DNA of 64,000 nt from positions 107,196,942-107,260,941 of the forward strand of contig CM051455.1 in NCBI GenBank assembly GCA_028274465.1. Direction: 5' to 3'. This stretch comes from Plantago ovata. Lineage: Eukaryota > Streptophyta > Magnoliopsida > Lamiales > Plantaginaceae. Both the position numbers and the translations under genes were made by a program. Position 1 is the stretch's first letter. The number at the start of each line of letters is the position of its first letter. Under the pieces are notes generated by a model, which searched no databases, was not told the origin of the DNA, and worked only from the letters and a program-made list of their open reading frames with translations. Shown here piece after piece: positions 1 through 10,985 of this stretch.

Positions 1-1443
1 TAAACTCTTATTTGAGAGATCCATCTCAGAAAGAAGGATTAGGTGCAACGTATGAAGGTGATGACGTAGAAATCTTGAGTAAAGACAAATCACCGATTTC
101 CTTCGTACGTTCTACTGATAGTGGTCAACCAGAACTCTATCAGTTTGGTCAATCTAAGGTTGCTGAAACATGCAATCAAGTACCTACGACCATAAAGCCC
201 GTTGTTGCTACTCAAAGTAACAAGACTTTAAAAGAAAAACAGGTTGCTGTGAAGCAAACTGAAAAGAAGAAGGATGTTGTGAAGCATTCCGCCAAACAAG
301 TTGCTGAAAAGCAATTTGTTAAGTTAAAAGGCAAGATTACTAAAAGTAATGAGAAGACCTTTGCTGACAAACCTGAATCAAGTAAGGTTGCTGACACAAA
401 AGCTCAACATTCTACAAAAAGTGGACTCGGTTTCAAAACCAAGCAAAGTTAACTTTTTCACGAGTATAAGCAAAGTCAGCAAAGATACTTCAAAGAGATG
501 AACAAAATCAAGCCTAAGAGTTTTGAAAAGACTCTAAATGCTAGGGCTAGAAGGAATCTTGCTAGAAAAGAACTTACTGAAAGTATGTTCAGCAAAAGGT
601 CAACCGAGGAAGACACCACATCAGAAAGTGGACTTGATCAGCACGAATCAAAAGTCTTTCAGCTCAAAACCTCCTAGCTCCTCAGCAAGTAGAAACAAGT
701 CAAAGTTGAAAAACTTAAGACTTGGGTTTCCACTGGACGCATTCTTGAACATGTTAATGGACATCCAATATTGGATAATTAACTTGTTTGCTCTTGATTG
801 TGCAGACTTCAGCCACAGAGACAAAAGATGCAATCTGGCACTTTGACAGTGGTTGTAGAAAGCACATGAAGGGCAACAAGAATAACCTTATAAACTATAG
901 ACGGTGGTCTAAAGGTCCAACAATAAGGTTTGCTGGTGGAGGCTCTGGTTCTACACAAGGCTATGGTGACGTGAAGTTAGGATGCCTCACCCTTACTGGA
1001 GTTCTTATGTCAAATAATCTTAAGTTTTAATCTTTTCCGCATGAGTCAGTTTGCTGACAAAGGATACTTCATCAAAATCAAAGTGATGAATGTAAACTTC
1101 TAGATTTCGAGACTAAAAAGGTATTATCATTGCAAGAAGATCAGGAGGCTTGTCCACCGTAGATGGTCTTCAGCTATCGTTGAAAAGGCCTGGCTCGGAT
1201 CACGATTGCCTTGCTGAAAAAAGCATGGTTATGGCATAAACGAACAAGTCATCTAAAACTTCAAGACGCTGAATAAGCTGTCTAAAAAGGCACTTGTAGT
1301 TGGATTTACTTAAGGTTACTTTTAAGAGGTGGTGTGTTGCAATGCATGTCAGCAAGGAAAGCCAACAAAATCTTCTTTCACGCACAGGCAGTAGTCAACT
1401 TACCAAACTTTTACACCTATTGCCACATGGACTTGTTTGAATC
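1..1443 (+). pseudogene. Ty1/copia gag-pro-integrase fragment (broken)
   Basis: This is the remnant of a Ty1/copia polyprotein, read left to right in several frames. At 12-452 a Lys-rich open stretch resembles the C-terminal part of a copia Gag. At about 810-1030 the protease signature is clear: a Trp followed by FDSG in place of the usual LDSG, then a HMKG motif and a Gly-rich strand. At about 1230-1290 come WHKR and SHLK, typical of the GAG-pre-integrase domain. At 1335-1361 a CNAC..GK motif appears, and HMDLF, the start of the integrase core, ends just before the assembly gap. Stops and frameshifts separate the pieces; one shift falls between the CNAC motif and HMDLF. The reading TTGCTGA recurs here and in the related LTRs. 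It cannot encode an intact polyprotein. The right half lies in or beyond the gap. Confidence 0.85.
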
Positions 1444-1543
1444 NNNNNNNNNNNNNNNNNNNNNNNNNNNNNNNNNNNNNNNNNNNNNNNNNNNNNNNNN
1501 NNNNNNNNNNNNNNNNNNNNNNNNNNNNNNNNNNNNNNNNNNN
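1444..1543. other. Assembly gap (100 N)
   Basis: Exactly 100 N, a conventional placeholder for a gap of unknown size. It falls between the integrase start and the polypurine tract of the same copia element, so the missing piece should contain most of integrase, reverse transcriptase and RNase H. Confidence 0.99.
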
Positions 1544-1644
1544 TGTATAATTATTCAAGTATGCTTGCATTAATCAACTGATTTATTCAACATCAGAAAC
1601 TTCTAAAAGGGTAACAATTAATTTAGCCATGGATTGCTAACATC

Positions 1645-1655
1645 AAAAAGGGGGA
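1645..1655 (+). other. Copia polypurine tract
   Basis: AAAAAGGGGGA lies four bases before the TGTTAGGAAAC start of the downstream LTR. This is the expected position and composition of the plus-strand primer of a Ty1/copia element. Confidence 0.8.
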
Positions 1656-1659
1656 AATT

Positions 1660-2130
1660 TGTTAGGAAACTTGTAATTTTGATGAGCAATTAACCATGCT
1701 AAATTAAGGAAAGTCCAGTAACTAGTACTCTTAAGGTCCATAGGAATTTAGAATTTTAAGGACATTGTGAAAGAGGAACGTTTGCTGAAGACTTAGAGTA
1801 GGTGCTAGATAGGTTGGTTTTACCGCTTATGATGTATCTTGTTTTCTGAAAAGAAATACAACCTATTGAAGCATTTGCTGATGATGTACTTTGTTTTTAC
1901 AAACAAACTATTGAAGCATTTAGAACCGCTTAGAAACTTGAAGATTTCAAAGACTGAAGACTAGAAGATTTCTGAAGACTGGTATCTATAAAGGCACATG
2001 TTGCTCAGAAAGTGGAAACTTCAGCAACATCATTGCATAAGTGAAAATCTATACGACATAGTAGGTTGTGCTTATTGAAACTGAGACTGGCCACTTGCTG
2101 ATGGAACATATGTGACCTCTTGCTGAAAGT
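1660..2130 (+). mobile_element. Partial copia 3' LTR
   Basis: It starts with TGTTAGGAAAC directly after the polypurine tract. It is colinear with the first part of the solo LTR at 19653-21973: the same AATTAACCATGCTAAATTAA block, the same TTTTCTGAAAAGAAAA block and the same TTGCTGAAACTGAGA block. The match stops at about 2130, inside TTGCTGAAAGT, where F-box sequence begins. About 1.2 kb of the LTR 3' part is therefore missing, which fits a deletion that joined the element to the F-box fragment. The copy here lacks the MITE that interrupts the other LTR. Confidence 0.85.
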
Positions 2131-2335
2131 GAGAGCATAAAGGAATGGCATGATATTGTTCGTCGTTACTGGTTCTAATAACCAACATATCAACCAGTTG
2201 TGATCTTAGTAATGGATAGTCATCCATAACAGATTGCCACTATTTGCAAACAATCCTGAACCGGACAAGTGTTTCTACAGGTAAACGGAAGAGTATGTCA
2301 ACAATTATATCATCTGGGATATGCAACTCTATCAT
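2131..2335 (-). pseudogene. F-box gene 5' fragment
   Basis: On the minus strand, starting at the ATG at 2335, the translation begins MIELHIPDDIIVDILFRLP and runs through the standard F-box helix pattern (IPDD..., LRLP-like, then VRFR and a CK.WQS motif). F-box proteins are SCF ubiquitin-ligase adaptors that bind SKP1 through this N-terminal domain. A TAG stop replaces the residue expected between CK and WQS, so this copy is inactivated. It ends at the copia LTR junction after about 68 codons, against a usual length of 350-400 residues. It is paralogous to the F-box copy at 5866-6377, including its upstream leader. Confidence 0.8.
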
Positions 2336-3393
2336 ACTGTGTTTGTTCTTCTTTGTTGATACGATTGTGAAACTACAGAGAAGGAGAAGAGAAGATATAT
2401 CAGGCTAGGGTTTTGGGTTTTGGGAGAAGAGAAGGCTATATATTAGGCTCCTGCTCCACAAATTAAGAGTCTATTACACACACTGAAAGTTGGGAAAATT
2501 TCAGATACTGTCCTCTAATGTGTACTCTGTCCAGAGATTGTCCTTTAATGTGTGTGTTATCACATATCGTGCTATAATGTGTAGAAAATTCCACTCCACG
2601 TCCTCCACGTCATCATATGGTACATTTTGAAGAAATTTTTTGAAATGAGTGACCAACTTATTTATTTCAAATATCTAAGGACCAAATTGAATTTTTAAAA
2701 TCTTAACTAAGGTAAATATATATAAACATACAAACAACCATCTCCTATCCTAATATAATCACGTCTTTCATTTGTTTTTTCTTAGTCTTGAGTCTTGACA
2801 ATTCCTTTTTCTTTATTTCTTTTTTCTTAGGGGGTCAAAGTTGCATATACATAATTTTTTGAAAGTTTGGGAGGCCAAAAATTGAAAAATCATAAAATTA
2901 ACTTCAAAATTTTTGGAATGTCGTAAACTTTAAAATGAATGAAAAAAAAAAAAACAGAGAAACAAAATATCATCAAGAATGTTAAACTAATCTTCTACGG
3001 TCAGTTACATTGCGCCGAACGGAGTTGTGAGTCATAATCCTAAGTTAGGACCAATTTTCACGTTTCCTTACTTCATAGTCCTAACCCTTGCGATCTTTCA
3101 CATACATCCTAAACTTGTTCTTTTTATTCTTTTCTTCTTCGTCTTCCCACCCTGATTTGGCATCATTATGTCGGGATGGGTGTTTATTATTTCCTCAGTC
3201 TAGCTAATGCTTCTTGATTCAAGAGATCTGTTCGTTATTGTTGTGTATACGGACACCTGTACATATGAGGAAAAAGCATATTATGTGCCATCTAATTAAT
3301 TAATTGCGGACAAAAAACACACAGTCATATATGCACACATAATAATAGTAAAAACGATATTATATATTATAGAGAAACAAAAATAGCACTCAC
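2336..3393. other. AT-rich intergenic DNA without a gene
   Basis: The part next to 2336-2480 resembles the leader of the F-box copy near 6380-6510, including the shared AATTAAGAGTCT. From 2490 to 3060 the sequence is AT-rich with short direct phrases such as TCCTCTAATGTGT and TCCTTTAATGTGT, perhaps an eroded transposon. At about 3180-3258 on the minus strand a weak candidate third exon of the receiver gene follows an acceptor-like TGTACAG, but it hits a stop after roughly a dozen codons. No other coding signal was found. Confidence 0.5.
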
Positions 3394-4269
3394 ACATGAC
3401 AGGTAAGCCCATCAAAGTTGCATTATGTAAAAGTTGTATTCCATATAAATCCTGGGATCCAACATTCACCATCAATAGATCAAAGTTTTCAGTAGTTATC
3501 ATTGTAAGGGCTATGGAAGCTAGCCGCACAATAGTTCCTGAAAAGAAAAAAAAACAAGAAACAAAATTTGGGACAGTTAAATATAATCTCATATATTAAT
3601 CTATGATGAGTGTGTTAGTCATACTTTATAATATGCTCTAGATTTTATATCATTATCTCAACATTGAAAACACATAGAATGATTAAGGAATATGACTATT
3701 TGTCACAATATATATTCATTACGAAATTTGTTGCAATATTTATATATCACAATTTTATTATTGTAGCAAGACACTGATATATATAGTTAGAAATGTAACT
3801 TCTTTTCCAAGAACACTAATTTTTCATCTCTAGAAAATGGCATGAAATTATTGAGACTCTTTCAACGATCTAAATAAATTACAAAAACATGTCAACGAAA
3901 CATTCAAATTTTTATTCTTGTTCCTTGAGATTCTCTTGAAAATGACATGAGAGTATTGATTCTTTCAATGATCTAAATATATTACCAAAACGTGTCAACG
4001 AAATACTCAAATTTACTGAAAGTAATATACCTTCACAGGAGATGTACACAAATATATATTTGATGAAAACATCTAACTAAATTACCAAAACTTGTCAACG
4101 AAACATTAAAATTTGATGAAAGTAATATACCTTCACACGAGAAGTACGTGAATATCTCTCTGATGAAAGTATCATGAGTATCATCATTGTCAACAAATAA
4201 AATACGGATTCGGTGCAACGCTAATGCTTGGTTCCACACGACATCCATCGTATTACACGTACGCTTCAA
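3394..4269 (-). pseudogene. Response-regulator receiver-domain gene fragment (2 exons)
   Basis: Two minus-strand exons splice cleanly into the first half of a two-component receiver domain. Exon 1 (4269 or 4248 down to 4131) carries RIRILFVDNDD, whose two Asp residues match the acidic pocket. It ends with GAAG and a GTATAT donor. Exon 2 (3537-3394) follows a long pyrimidine tract with CAG and encodes the expected ALTMI..., FDLLMVN and GLPVM strands, ending at a GTGAGT donor. The phase is kept across the intron. In plant type-B response regulators the motif is SDVHMPDMDG; here it reads VNVGSQDLYG, so the phospho-acceptor Asp is replaced by Asn. I find no convincing exon for the Thr/Ser and Lys half of the domain nor any GARP domain. 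It is either a pseudo-receiver gene whose remaining exons are lost or a decayed copy. Confidence 0.65.
3830..4172. repeat. Tandem repeat in the receiver-gene intron, including an exon end
   Basis: Roughly 100-120-bp units recur about three times, each with the phrase AAA-TTAC-AAAAC-TGTCAACGAAA. The last two units also contain AGTAATATACCTTCACA. The middle unit (4031-4072) duplicates the last 14 codons of exon 1 together with its splice donor: minus-strand reading DVFIKYIFVYISCE against DTFIREIFTYFSCE in exon 1. Confidence 0.7.
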
Positions 4270-5865
4270 ACTATATAAACAACCAGAATTTCGTTTATGA
4301 GTATCTATTATAAAGTGTTATGGTGAACTACATTTCATTGTCTAATATTTATAAAAACTCTCTATGATAAAATTTATGATTTACCTTGTTTACAAGGCAC
4401 ATTATAACAATATATTAAAAAAGAAAAAAAAATGATAAACATGCAAATTTTAGCCTCACATACAAGGCACCCCTTTCATAATTGTTTATAGTATTACATC
4501 ATGTATACTTTCAAATGGAATTTTGTTGAAGATATTCTTGATTAAAGTGGCAATGGATAAGAATGAATATTAGTTGTTGAAGAGATAAAATATATACTTT
4601 ACATTGTTATGATTGCAAAGTGTAGTAATATTCTGAACTTTGAGTGAGATTTTTCAAAGTTTTCAGAGATAGACATTACACATTCAAAATGGGTGTGAAA
4701 TGAAATTATCACACCAGCAAATAAGCTATTCCGATTTATGTTTTATACTTTAATATATTCATGTATTTCTCTCTTTCTTACCTCAAATCGGTCCATATAG
4801 CCCAACACGAGTTATGGTTTGGGCTTGTACTCTGGAACTCCAATAGGCCGCCCGACATGAGTTACAATTCGGACATGTACTATGAAAATACAAGACCTGA
4901 GGCCAACGTCAAATGCGGAGTGTTGGCAATAACTTTAACTAAGATGTTACTAGTTAGTAGTTACTATTACTACTATTAGATGTGTACTCGAAATTATGGA
5001 AATATTAATTACGGAATCTAATTTTAGATATGCATTAACTAAGTCACAAAATTATGTTATGTGAAAGCCAAATTCTTGAAAAAATGATCAAGATTTTTCT
5101 ATAATATAGGAAAATCCCATTCTTCTGTGGTTCAACTTGATTTTGTGGGTAGATATAGAAAGATGAAAGTTTTAAGACATGACCTGATATATAGAGCCAT
5201 ATATAAAGGTCCGGAAAGTAACAAAAAACATGTTGTTTATGATGAGGAACACATATAGACACACATATAGAGACAACTGAAAGACCAATTTGCGCGTTCT
5301 CTGTGTATCAATAGGAATCAAACTGAAAGTATCATAATCTCACAAACATTTTAAATTCAAACAATACAATGATTGATTACCCATGAGATGAAACCAACTG
5401 ATGTATTTACAATCTCCACTCATCGAGAAATGGAAGCAAAATGTGAACTCTCCGTGAAATGTTGTATACGTCCAACTTTATCTGGTACCGGAAAGTAACT
5501 AGATCATAAGTTCTAATGATGTATTTGCGAAGTGAAGTAACCGTATCAATGTATTAGATACATGGAGTAAATTTTGTGAATAGTAGTATGAATATGAAGA
5601 CGATTATTTCCAAGACAAGAAGGCAGAGGTAGCTAATACCGGAAAGTACCTAGATCATAAGTTCTAATGAAGGCAGATGAATTGGATGATTTAAATAATA
5701 CAAAAGACACCAGGCCACCCTTATCAAATGCCATATGTTCATTGCACATGCTCAGCCCACAATAATTATTTCAAACATCATACGCATGGCTATACGATTT
5801 CTCAAGTCGAAGAATCATGAAAAATCCAAGGAGATACAATTTTGAGCCTCACAAGCTGCTCATGG
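4270..5865. other. Intergenic AT-rich DNA without a recognised gene
   Basis: No ORF here has protein-like features that I recognise. Two small local duplications are visible. Around 4800-4880 two imperfect copies share CCCRACAYGAGTTA and then GGGCTTGTACT or its variant. Around 5487-5516 and 5638-5669 both copies contain ACCGGAAAGTA followed by CTAGATCATAAGTTCTAAT. These look like footprints of local slippage or small insertions rather than functional sites. Confidence 0.5.
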
Positions 5866-6377
5866 TCATTTAATGTGCTGGAGGCCTATAAGAGTGAAGC
5901 CAAAATCCCCAAAATATTGTCCGTTGGGGTTATCATCTGGTAAGTCTCCCAAGTCTAGACATTCCCCAGAAAACCAATTCCAAAGTGTCCAATCCCAAAC
6001 TACTCCGTCTTTTCCAGTAATACATTCCGGACTGTGTGCAACAAGAAAAAAGCCACAACAAGAAGGCAGTGAGCCATTGGTAATAGTTATATTACGACCA
6101 GTCCATACATTCTTATCTGGGATTATTGTTGTTGTGTACCTGCTAGAACTGGCGGTGGTTTTGGAAGGATGAGAACCAAGAGAGCATAAAGGAATGGCGT
6201 GACATTGATCCTTACCGGTTGTAATAACCACCATATCAACCTGCTTCAGTCTTACTCGATCATCATAGATAACAGATTGCCACTCTTTCCTAACTGTCTT
6301 GAACCAGATTAATGATTCTGCTGGTAAACGGCGAAGTATGTTGCAAATATATCATCTGGGATATATAACTCCATCAT
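5866..6377 (-). pseudogene. F-box protein gene, frameshifted and truncated
   Basis: The minus strand begins at ATG 6377 with MMELYIPDDIFA. A one-base loss about 40 bases in (near 6335) shifts the frame; after it the reading resumes as a clear F-box (LRRLPAESLIWFKTVRKEWQS). The remaining frame (6234-5866) contains CGFFLV and a TLWNWFSGE motif resembling the LWNPSTGE motif of F-box-associated domains. It ends at a stop after about 165 codons, under half the usual length. F-box proteins recruit targets to SCF ubiquitin ligases. The relative at 2131-2335 shares both the coding start and the leader, so one arose by local duplication. I judge it non-functional, though a sequencing error could produce the frameshift. 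Confidence 0.72.
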
Positions 6378-6540
6378 ACTTAATTTGTTTGTTCTTCTTA
6401 CTCTTCATACTCTGTTTGTTCTTCTTCTTCATCAAACTCTGTTTGATTTTCTTCTTCATATTCAGTTTAATACGATTATGAAACACAATCGTATTTAGGC
6501 CCCACAATAATTAAGAGTCTTTCTCAACCTAGAATACTAA

Positions 6541-7319
6541 GGCCCTCTCCATCAGAAGCTCAACATGGGAGTTGCTCCCCATGTTGCTACTCCAGCAGGA
6601 GCTCAATGAAGCTCAAAGTTGAGCTTGAGCTCATCTGTTGAGCTCAAGCTCAACTATTTTTTATTCTTTTTTTTTGTCCTCTTCGTTTCCTTTTCAATAA
6701 GTAATCAATTATATTAATTTTTATTTCACTCCTACACTGCCTTCTTCATTTTTAAATTACCAACTTTATTTTATATATAAATCTTTGCTTAATTTTCAAA
6801 ACAAAAATTATATCTCTTCATTTTATTTTTATTTATTATTACTATACTAGTCAACTTTGGTACCATAATTAATCCGTATATTAATGTATATTTATTCTTT
6901 TTCCTTTTTTATGTTTATTATTCTATTTTCATAGTTAATAATGCATAAATAAATAAAAAAGTACAAATTGTAAAATAAACAATGACATGACATAATTTTC
7001 ATTACAACTATAATAGCATAATTTAACCTCTACACTAGCAAATTTATTGTACTATTTTTTATTTAAATAATTCTTATAATGTTTACTGTATTCCGAAGTA
7101 TTTTATAATTTAAAAGGTGTTTTAAAATGAAATGAATAATGAATTTAAAAAAAATAAATGATAAAAAAGGGATGAAATAAAATAATAATAAAATAAATGA
7201 AAAAAAGAGGTTCAATGGGGATCAACTGTTGGAGCATGTTGGAGGAGGTGGGGATTAAGTTGAAATGCTGACGTGGCGTAGTTGAGCTCCAGTTTTGAGC
7301 TCAACTGTTGGAGAAGGCC
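6541..7319. mobile_element. PIF/Harbinger-type (Tourist-like) MITE
   Basis: The element is about 779 bp, flanked by TAA at 6538-6540 and 7320-7322. The left end begins GGCCCTCTCCATCAGAAGCTC and the right end, reverse-complemented, begins GGCCTTCTCCAACAGTTGAGC, giving an imperfect terminal inverted repeat. Subterminal regions are rich in GAGCTCAA and TTGAGCTC. The centre is AT-rich with no coding capacity. A 3-bp TAA duplication with GG-starting ends is characteristic of PIF/Harbinger derivatives; the family assignment is inferred from this. Confidence 0.75.
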
Positions 7320-7322
7320 TAA

Positions 7323-8049
7323 TAGCCCAAATTTGGATATTTTCAATTTTAGTCATCTAAAGTAATATAAGTTTGATTTTGATCTGCTAAAGTAATAAGG
7401 TTTGATTTTAGTCATCTAAAGTAGTATTGCTTGTGTTTCTTAGAGACCAAGATCCCTTTATATAATACTCTTAGCTCATACTATATCCGAAGATCTCGTG
7501 CCAACTACGATTTGGTTATACTTTTACAATTGTATACAGTGTATCTTGAGAGTGACATCTTTGTGGGCCTGGGCTTAGTAATTGATGGGTTGCCTCGATG
7601 ATCACTCTATATGTCAATCTCAGAGTCGTACATATTGCGAGGTATTTTCTCGGACTCTTTGTTTTATATCGTCGCCTAAGCTCCATTTTATCGTAATGAC
7701 TTATGAAGCTAAGCATGTCGTATGCTTTCTTCTCTATAGGATGTGACCCTTCTATGTACTTTCTTGTTATAAGTATATCTTATAAGAGAGGATTCCTTCA
7801 AGTTTTGGTACTATGTGAATGTACAGGTTTACCCTTTAAATTATAAGTTGCTATTGTTTATATTGAGTGGATGGACTAATTTAACCTCTAAGTTTTCCAG
7901 TTTTATTATTAGGCTAAAAAATCAATGTTATGTTTCTAGAGTTTCGAGGATTCTCTTAATTTTATTATTTGGCTAAAATAAAAAAATTATTGTTCCCATA
8001 CTTTCTAGGATTCTCTTAATTGTTATTAAGTTTTATTATTTATTATTAC
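7323..8049. other. Intergenic DNA without a gene
   Basis: AT-rich sequence with short echoes such as TTTGATTTTAGTCATCTAAAGTA near 7350-7430 (imperfect direct repeats) and TTTATTATTWGGCTAAAA near 7900-7980. No coding or RNA signal seen. Confidence 0.45.
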
Positions 8050-8406
8050 CTTCGAAAATGAATTCTGTGTTCCTAGACTTTTCAGGATTCCTGTTTTTGT
8101 GGGTTCTGGCGTTTCACAATTAACGGTCATTGCCTTGCCTTTACTACATGGTAACGCCTGCCTCTTCATATCATTATAATCATCACGAATAAAGTCCCTC
8201 CAGAGATAATGTTCGCCATCTTCTGGAGCTGTAGAAACATCACGGCAGTTGAAAGAGCTTGGGTACGCAAATTCCACTGGTACAGGTCCTCTCTTATGCT
8301 TGATTCTGTTTATGCGAGTATTCTTCCCTATTATGATATTCTTCACGGCCTCTAATTTTGTATTTGTCTTCAACTTCCATTGCATGGTATAATATTTCAA
8401 TTGCAT
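8050..8406 (-). CDS. Unrecognised exon-like ORF
   Basis: A minus-strand reading of about 120 codons ends at a good donor-like site (TTCGAAG followed by GTAATAATA), so it may be an exon. The translation is mixed and hydrophilic, with the segment EDGEHYLWRDFIRDDYNDMK, and shows no domain I can name. An overlapping frame in the 5' part also reads plausibly (LDAIEILYHAMEVEDKYKI), so the frame may switch near 8290, which would make this a decayed gene. No function is proposed. The nearest recognisable gene debris on the same strand is the F-box copy at 5866-6377. Confidence 0.3.
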
Positions 8407-8430
8407 CCAACATAACTAAGTTGACTATTC

Positions 8431-9633
8431 TGTATAATTTGTCTTTGATTAGTTCCTACCTTCATGAGTGTCACATGGTTTTGTGATTTTTAAATGCATC
8501 AATGGACGGACTTAAGAATGGCGAATTCATGTATGTTTTTTTTTGTCCCATTGAACTTCTTCCTCTTTACAATTTAGGTAACTATGGAGTTTTAGATGAA
8601 ATGACTATTCGGGAATTTTTCGCATGGCCTCAAGATAAAAAAAATATACGGAACTGAGTTAACATAGAAGGAAAAAAAGCACTTGTCCATGTTAGGTTTC
8701 CATATATTTTTTCTCAGATGTCATCTGATGGTTTCTCCTTTTCTCTTTTATTCTCATTTATGAAACCAGGAGCATCTTGAAGGACTGCCTAGACCAACAA
8801 TACTCGGCTTATGACAAGGTATTATTTTGATTTAAATTATGTTCTAGGAAATTTACCTTGGTCTATATTTGTAGTAGTTTAAAGTCCATTCCCCCATTTC
8901 CTCATTACATTGTTTACCTTCAATTACCAAAAGAAGAGAGTTGCATGTTTTTATAGGATTTAGAAGTCATCCTTAATAAATAGTTTGATGACAAATCATA
9001 ACAGTTTAATTAGTGATATAGATAATATTAGAAATCATTATAGAAATTAAAGTCATTGTAAAGTTTCCCTGGCTCCAGGAGCAACTTACATGTGAAATCG
9101 TGAATGATTCATTTTCCCATGAGGAGGTGTGCTTGGAATTCTAAATATTTAATCTCATAAGTGGCATAAAAAAAACTGAATGCAAAAATAATAAAATGAG
9201 CTTCTTAAGAGATGGTGTTGGGGAACGAACCTTATGTTGTTCTAAGATAATTGCATTTCTCTATTTGCATTTCTCTATTTTTCTATCGATTTGATACTCA
9301 CTTCAACTAATCAAATGTTTTTGTGAAATCTTGTTCTAGAAATATTATGACGGTTTCATACATATATACACATATAGTGAGATCTCATTGAAAGTTTTAT
9401 CACGTTGAGTCGGTCATATGTTTTCAATGAAATTTTAGTAGAGAAAGGAACCATTCTAGCATAAAACATTTCAAATAAAAATTCAAATTGAATATTTCAC
9501 ACTTATTTAAATTAATCTCCCTACTGCTGAATAAGGCTCTCTTCATTCCAAATACATTAAACAAATTAGAATAGTTTTTCCTTTCCGGGATCATTAGTTG
9601 AGAAAAGTGTGCTTTGTAGGGAAATGTATTTTT
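8431..9633. other. Intergenic DNA without a gene
   Basis: AT-rich sequence; nothing coding or structural is supported. A short phrase CTCTATTTGCATTTCTCTATTT near 9255-9280 is a minor direct repeat. Confidence 0.45.
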
Positions 9634-10059
9634 CTAATGGTGTGCATAAGTGGAAATTACTAAGCCATGGTGAGACTGTTTCTCAATAGATATGATATAT
9701 GAGTACACTAGATCATTAAGCCATGCAAAGGTCAAGATTATAGCGAACCACATGGTGTATACTTCCAACGATGCACATGACCTATTAATCCAAATTTTGT
9801 AGATATAAATGACTTCAACAATAATATTACTATTACTAATAATACGATTGCAGTGAACATGAAGGGAGAACTTAAATTTGCGTAATCTATTGGCCCAAAC
9901 AGTGGGGAATGGACAGCAGGAGTTAGAGCTTTGACTAAGACGAAGCCCATAGTCGGGAAAAGTGGAGTACTTCAGGAATCTTTCTGAAGTGGCCAATGCT
10001 ATCTTCCTATTAGAATTATTCATGAAGCCACTAGAAGATGCAACAAAATACAAAATCAA
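9634..10059 (-). CDS. Unrecognised Ser/Asn-rich ORF
   Basis: An open minus-strand reading of 141 codons. Its first half is Ser/Asn-rich and unlike random AT-rich translation (SSSGFMNNSNRKIALATSER, then LRLSQSSNSCCPFP). Its second half becomes hydrophobic and looks like intron or non-coding sequence. Low-complexity Ser/Asn stretches occur in the C-terminal regions of plant transcription factors such as type-B response regulators, and a receiver-domain fragment lies 6 kb away, but the link is speculative. It may equally be chance. Confidence 0.2.
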   Translation of the reverse strand: MILYFVASSSGFMNNSNRKIALATSERFLKYSTFPDYGLRLSQSSNSCCPFPTVWANRLRKFKFSLHVHCNRIISNSNIIVEVIYIYKIWINRSCASLEVYTMWFAIILTFAWLNDLVYSYIISIEKQSHHGLVISTYAHH

Positions 10060-10135
10060 ATCATTATATATATATATCAGTTGAGTGAAGGTACGTATAT
10101 GGATATCTGCAAATGGAACTCAATTTATATTGAAT

Positions 10136-10985
10136 TTTTTTTTTTGGAACGTAGAAACTTTCTATTTATCCAAAAGCGAATAACGTACAAGCCGTTCCAA
10201 CTGATCCAGGCACAATCACAAAATCTCAGCATCTAGCACCTAGTAAACCTATCTCAACTAACAAAAAACAGCAGCTCATAGGCGCAAAGAGTAATACAAA
10301 AAACAGAAAAGCCTATGCAGCTACAATGTTATTTAACTCTCAGCCAGCGCTTGTCCAGTTTCCTTCAACTTATCATACATAGAGCATCTTGTCTTTATAG
10401 TTTGATTTATGTGTTTTTCGACCAGGGGCATCATCACATCATCACCGTTTTTAAAGACAATCTTATTCTGCAGGATCTAGAGGTCGTAAATGGTCTTCGC
10501 AACCGCCATTTTGAGGAGCTGTGCAATTACTCCCTTCCTTCTGGATTTCCGTAGTATCCGGCTCAGTTTCGTGCGCCAGCCAGTTGGCACATGATCAATG
10601 TTGAGCCATCTTAGTATGCCCCTCCATACAGCTGCCGTATGATCACATTCAAAAAATAGGTGTTGGGTCGACTCAGGTTTTGAACAGAAAACAAAGGCTC
10701 CATCATTCGGCATCCCAAAACTCGTAATCTTTCCTTTGTATATAGTCGTTCATGCACACATATCCAAGTTACAAATAAACCACGAGGTCTTGCCTTATTG
10801 GAGTAGAATAGTTTACGCCATGGTACTTGCTGCTTTTCTCCCCGTATCTCATTGTACATCACTTCCGTTGGGAATTTCCCCCCTGGCCGCAAGGTGTTCC
10901 AGACCTGGCTTGTGTTAGCATACGTACGCAGCTTCGAAATATTCCTGAGTATCCAGGAACATGTCGTGGCGGTCGTATACTCCAT
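10136..10985 (-). mobile_element. 5'-truncated LINE 3' end (zf-RVT domain)
   Basis: Minus-strand readings at 10985-10611 and 10713-10477 are the C-terminal part of a plant non-LTR retrotransposon ORF2. The first contains PWRKLFYSNKARPRGLFVTW and RLYTKERL, typical of the region before the zinc-binding domain. The second contains FCSKPESTQHLFFECDHT followed by VWRGILRWL, the zf-RVT pattern with HLFF-C. A one-base frameshift near 10712 separates them. On the plus strand a T run at about 10135-10146 corresponds to the poly(A) tail. No endonuclease or reverse transcriptase core is present, consistent with 5' truncation. Target-site duplications were not found. Confidence 0.8.

Noticed and set aside
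1334..1573. An ORF crossing the first gap
   Set aside because: It runs through N bases; only the part before 1444 is real and it belongs to the copia integrase start.
2490..3060. A possible Mutator-type MITE with TCCTCTAATGTGT phrases
   Set aside because: I could not pair convincing inverted ends or find a target duplication.
3396..3599. A plus-strand 67-codon ORF
   Set aside because: Antisense to receiver exon 2, which has proper splice sites and a recognisable domain.
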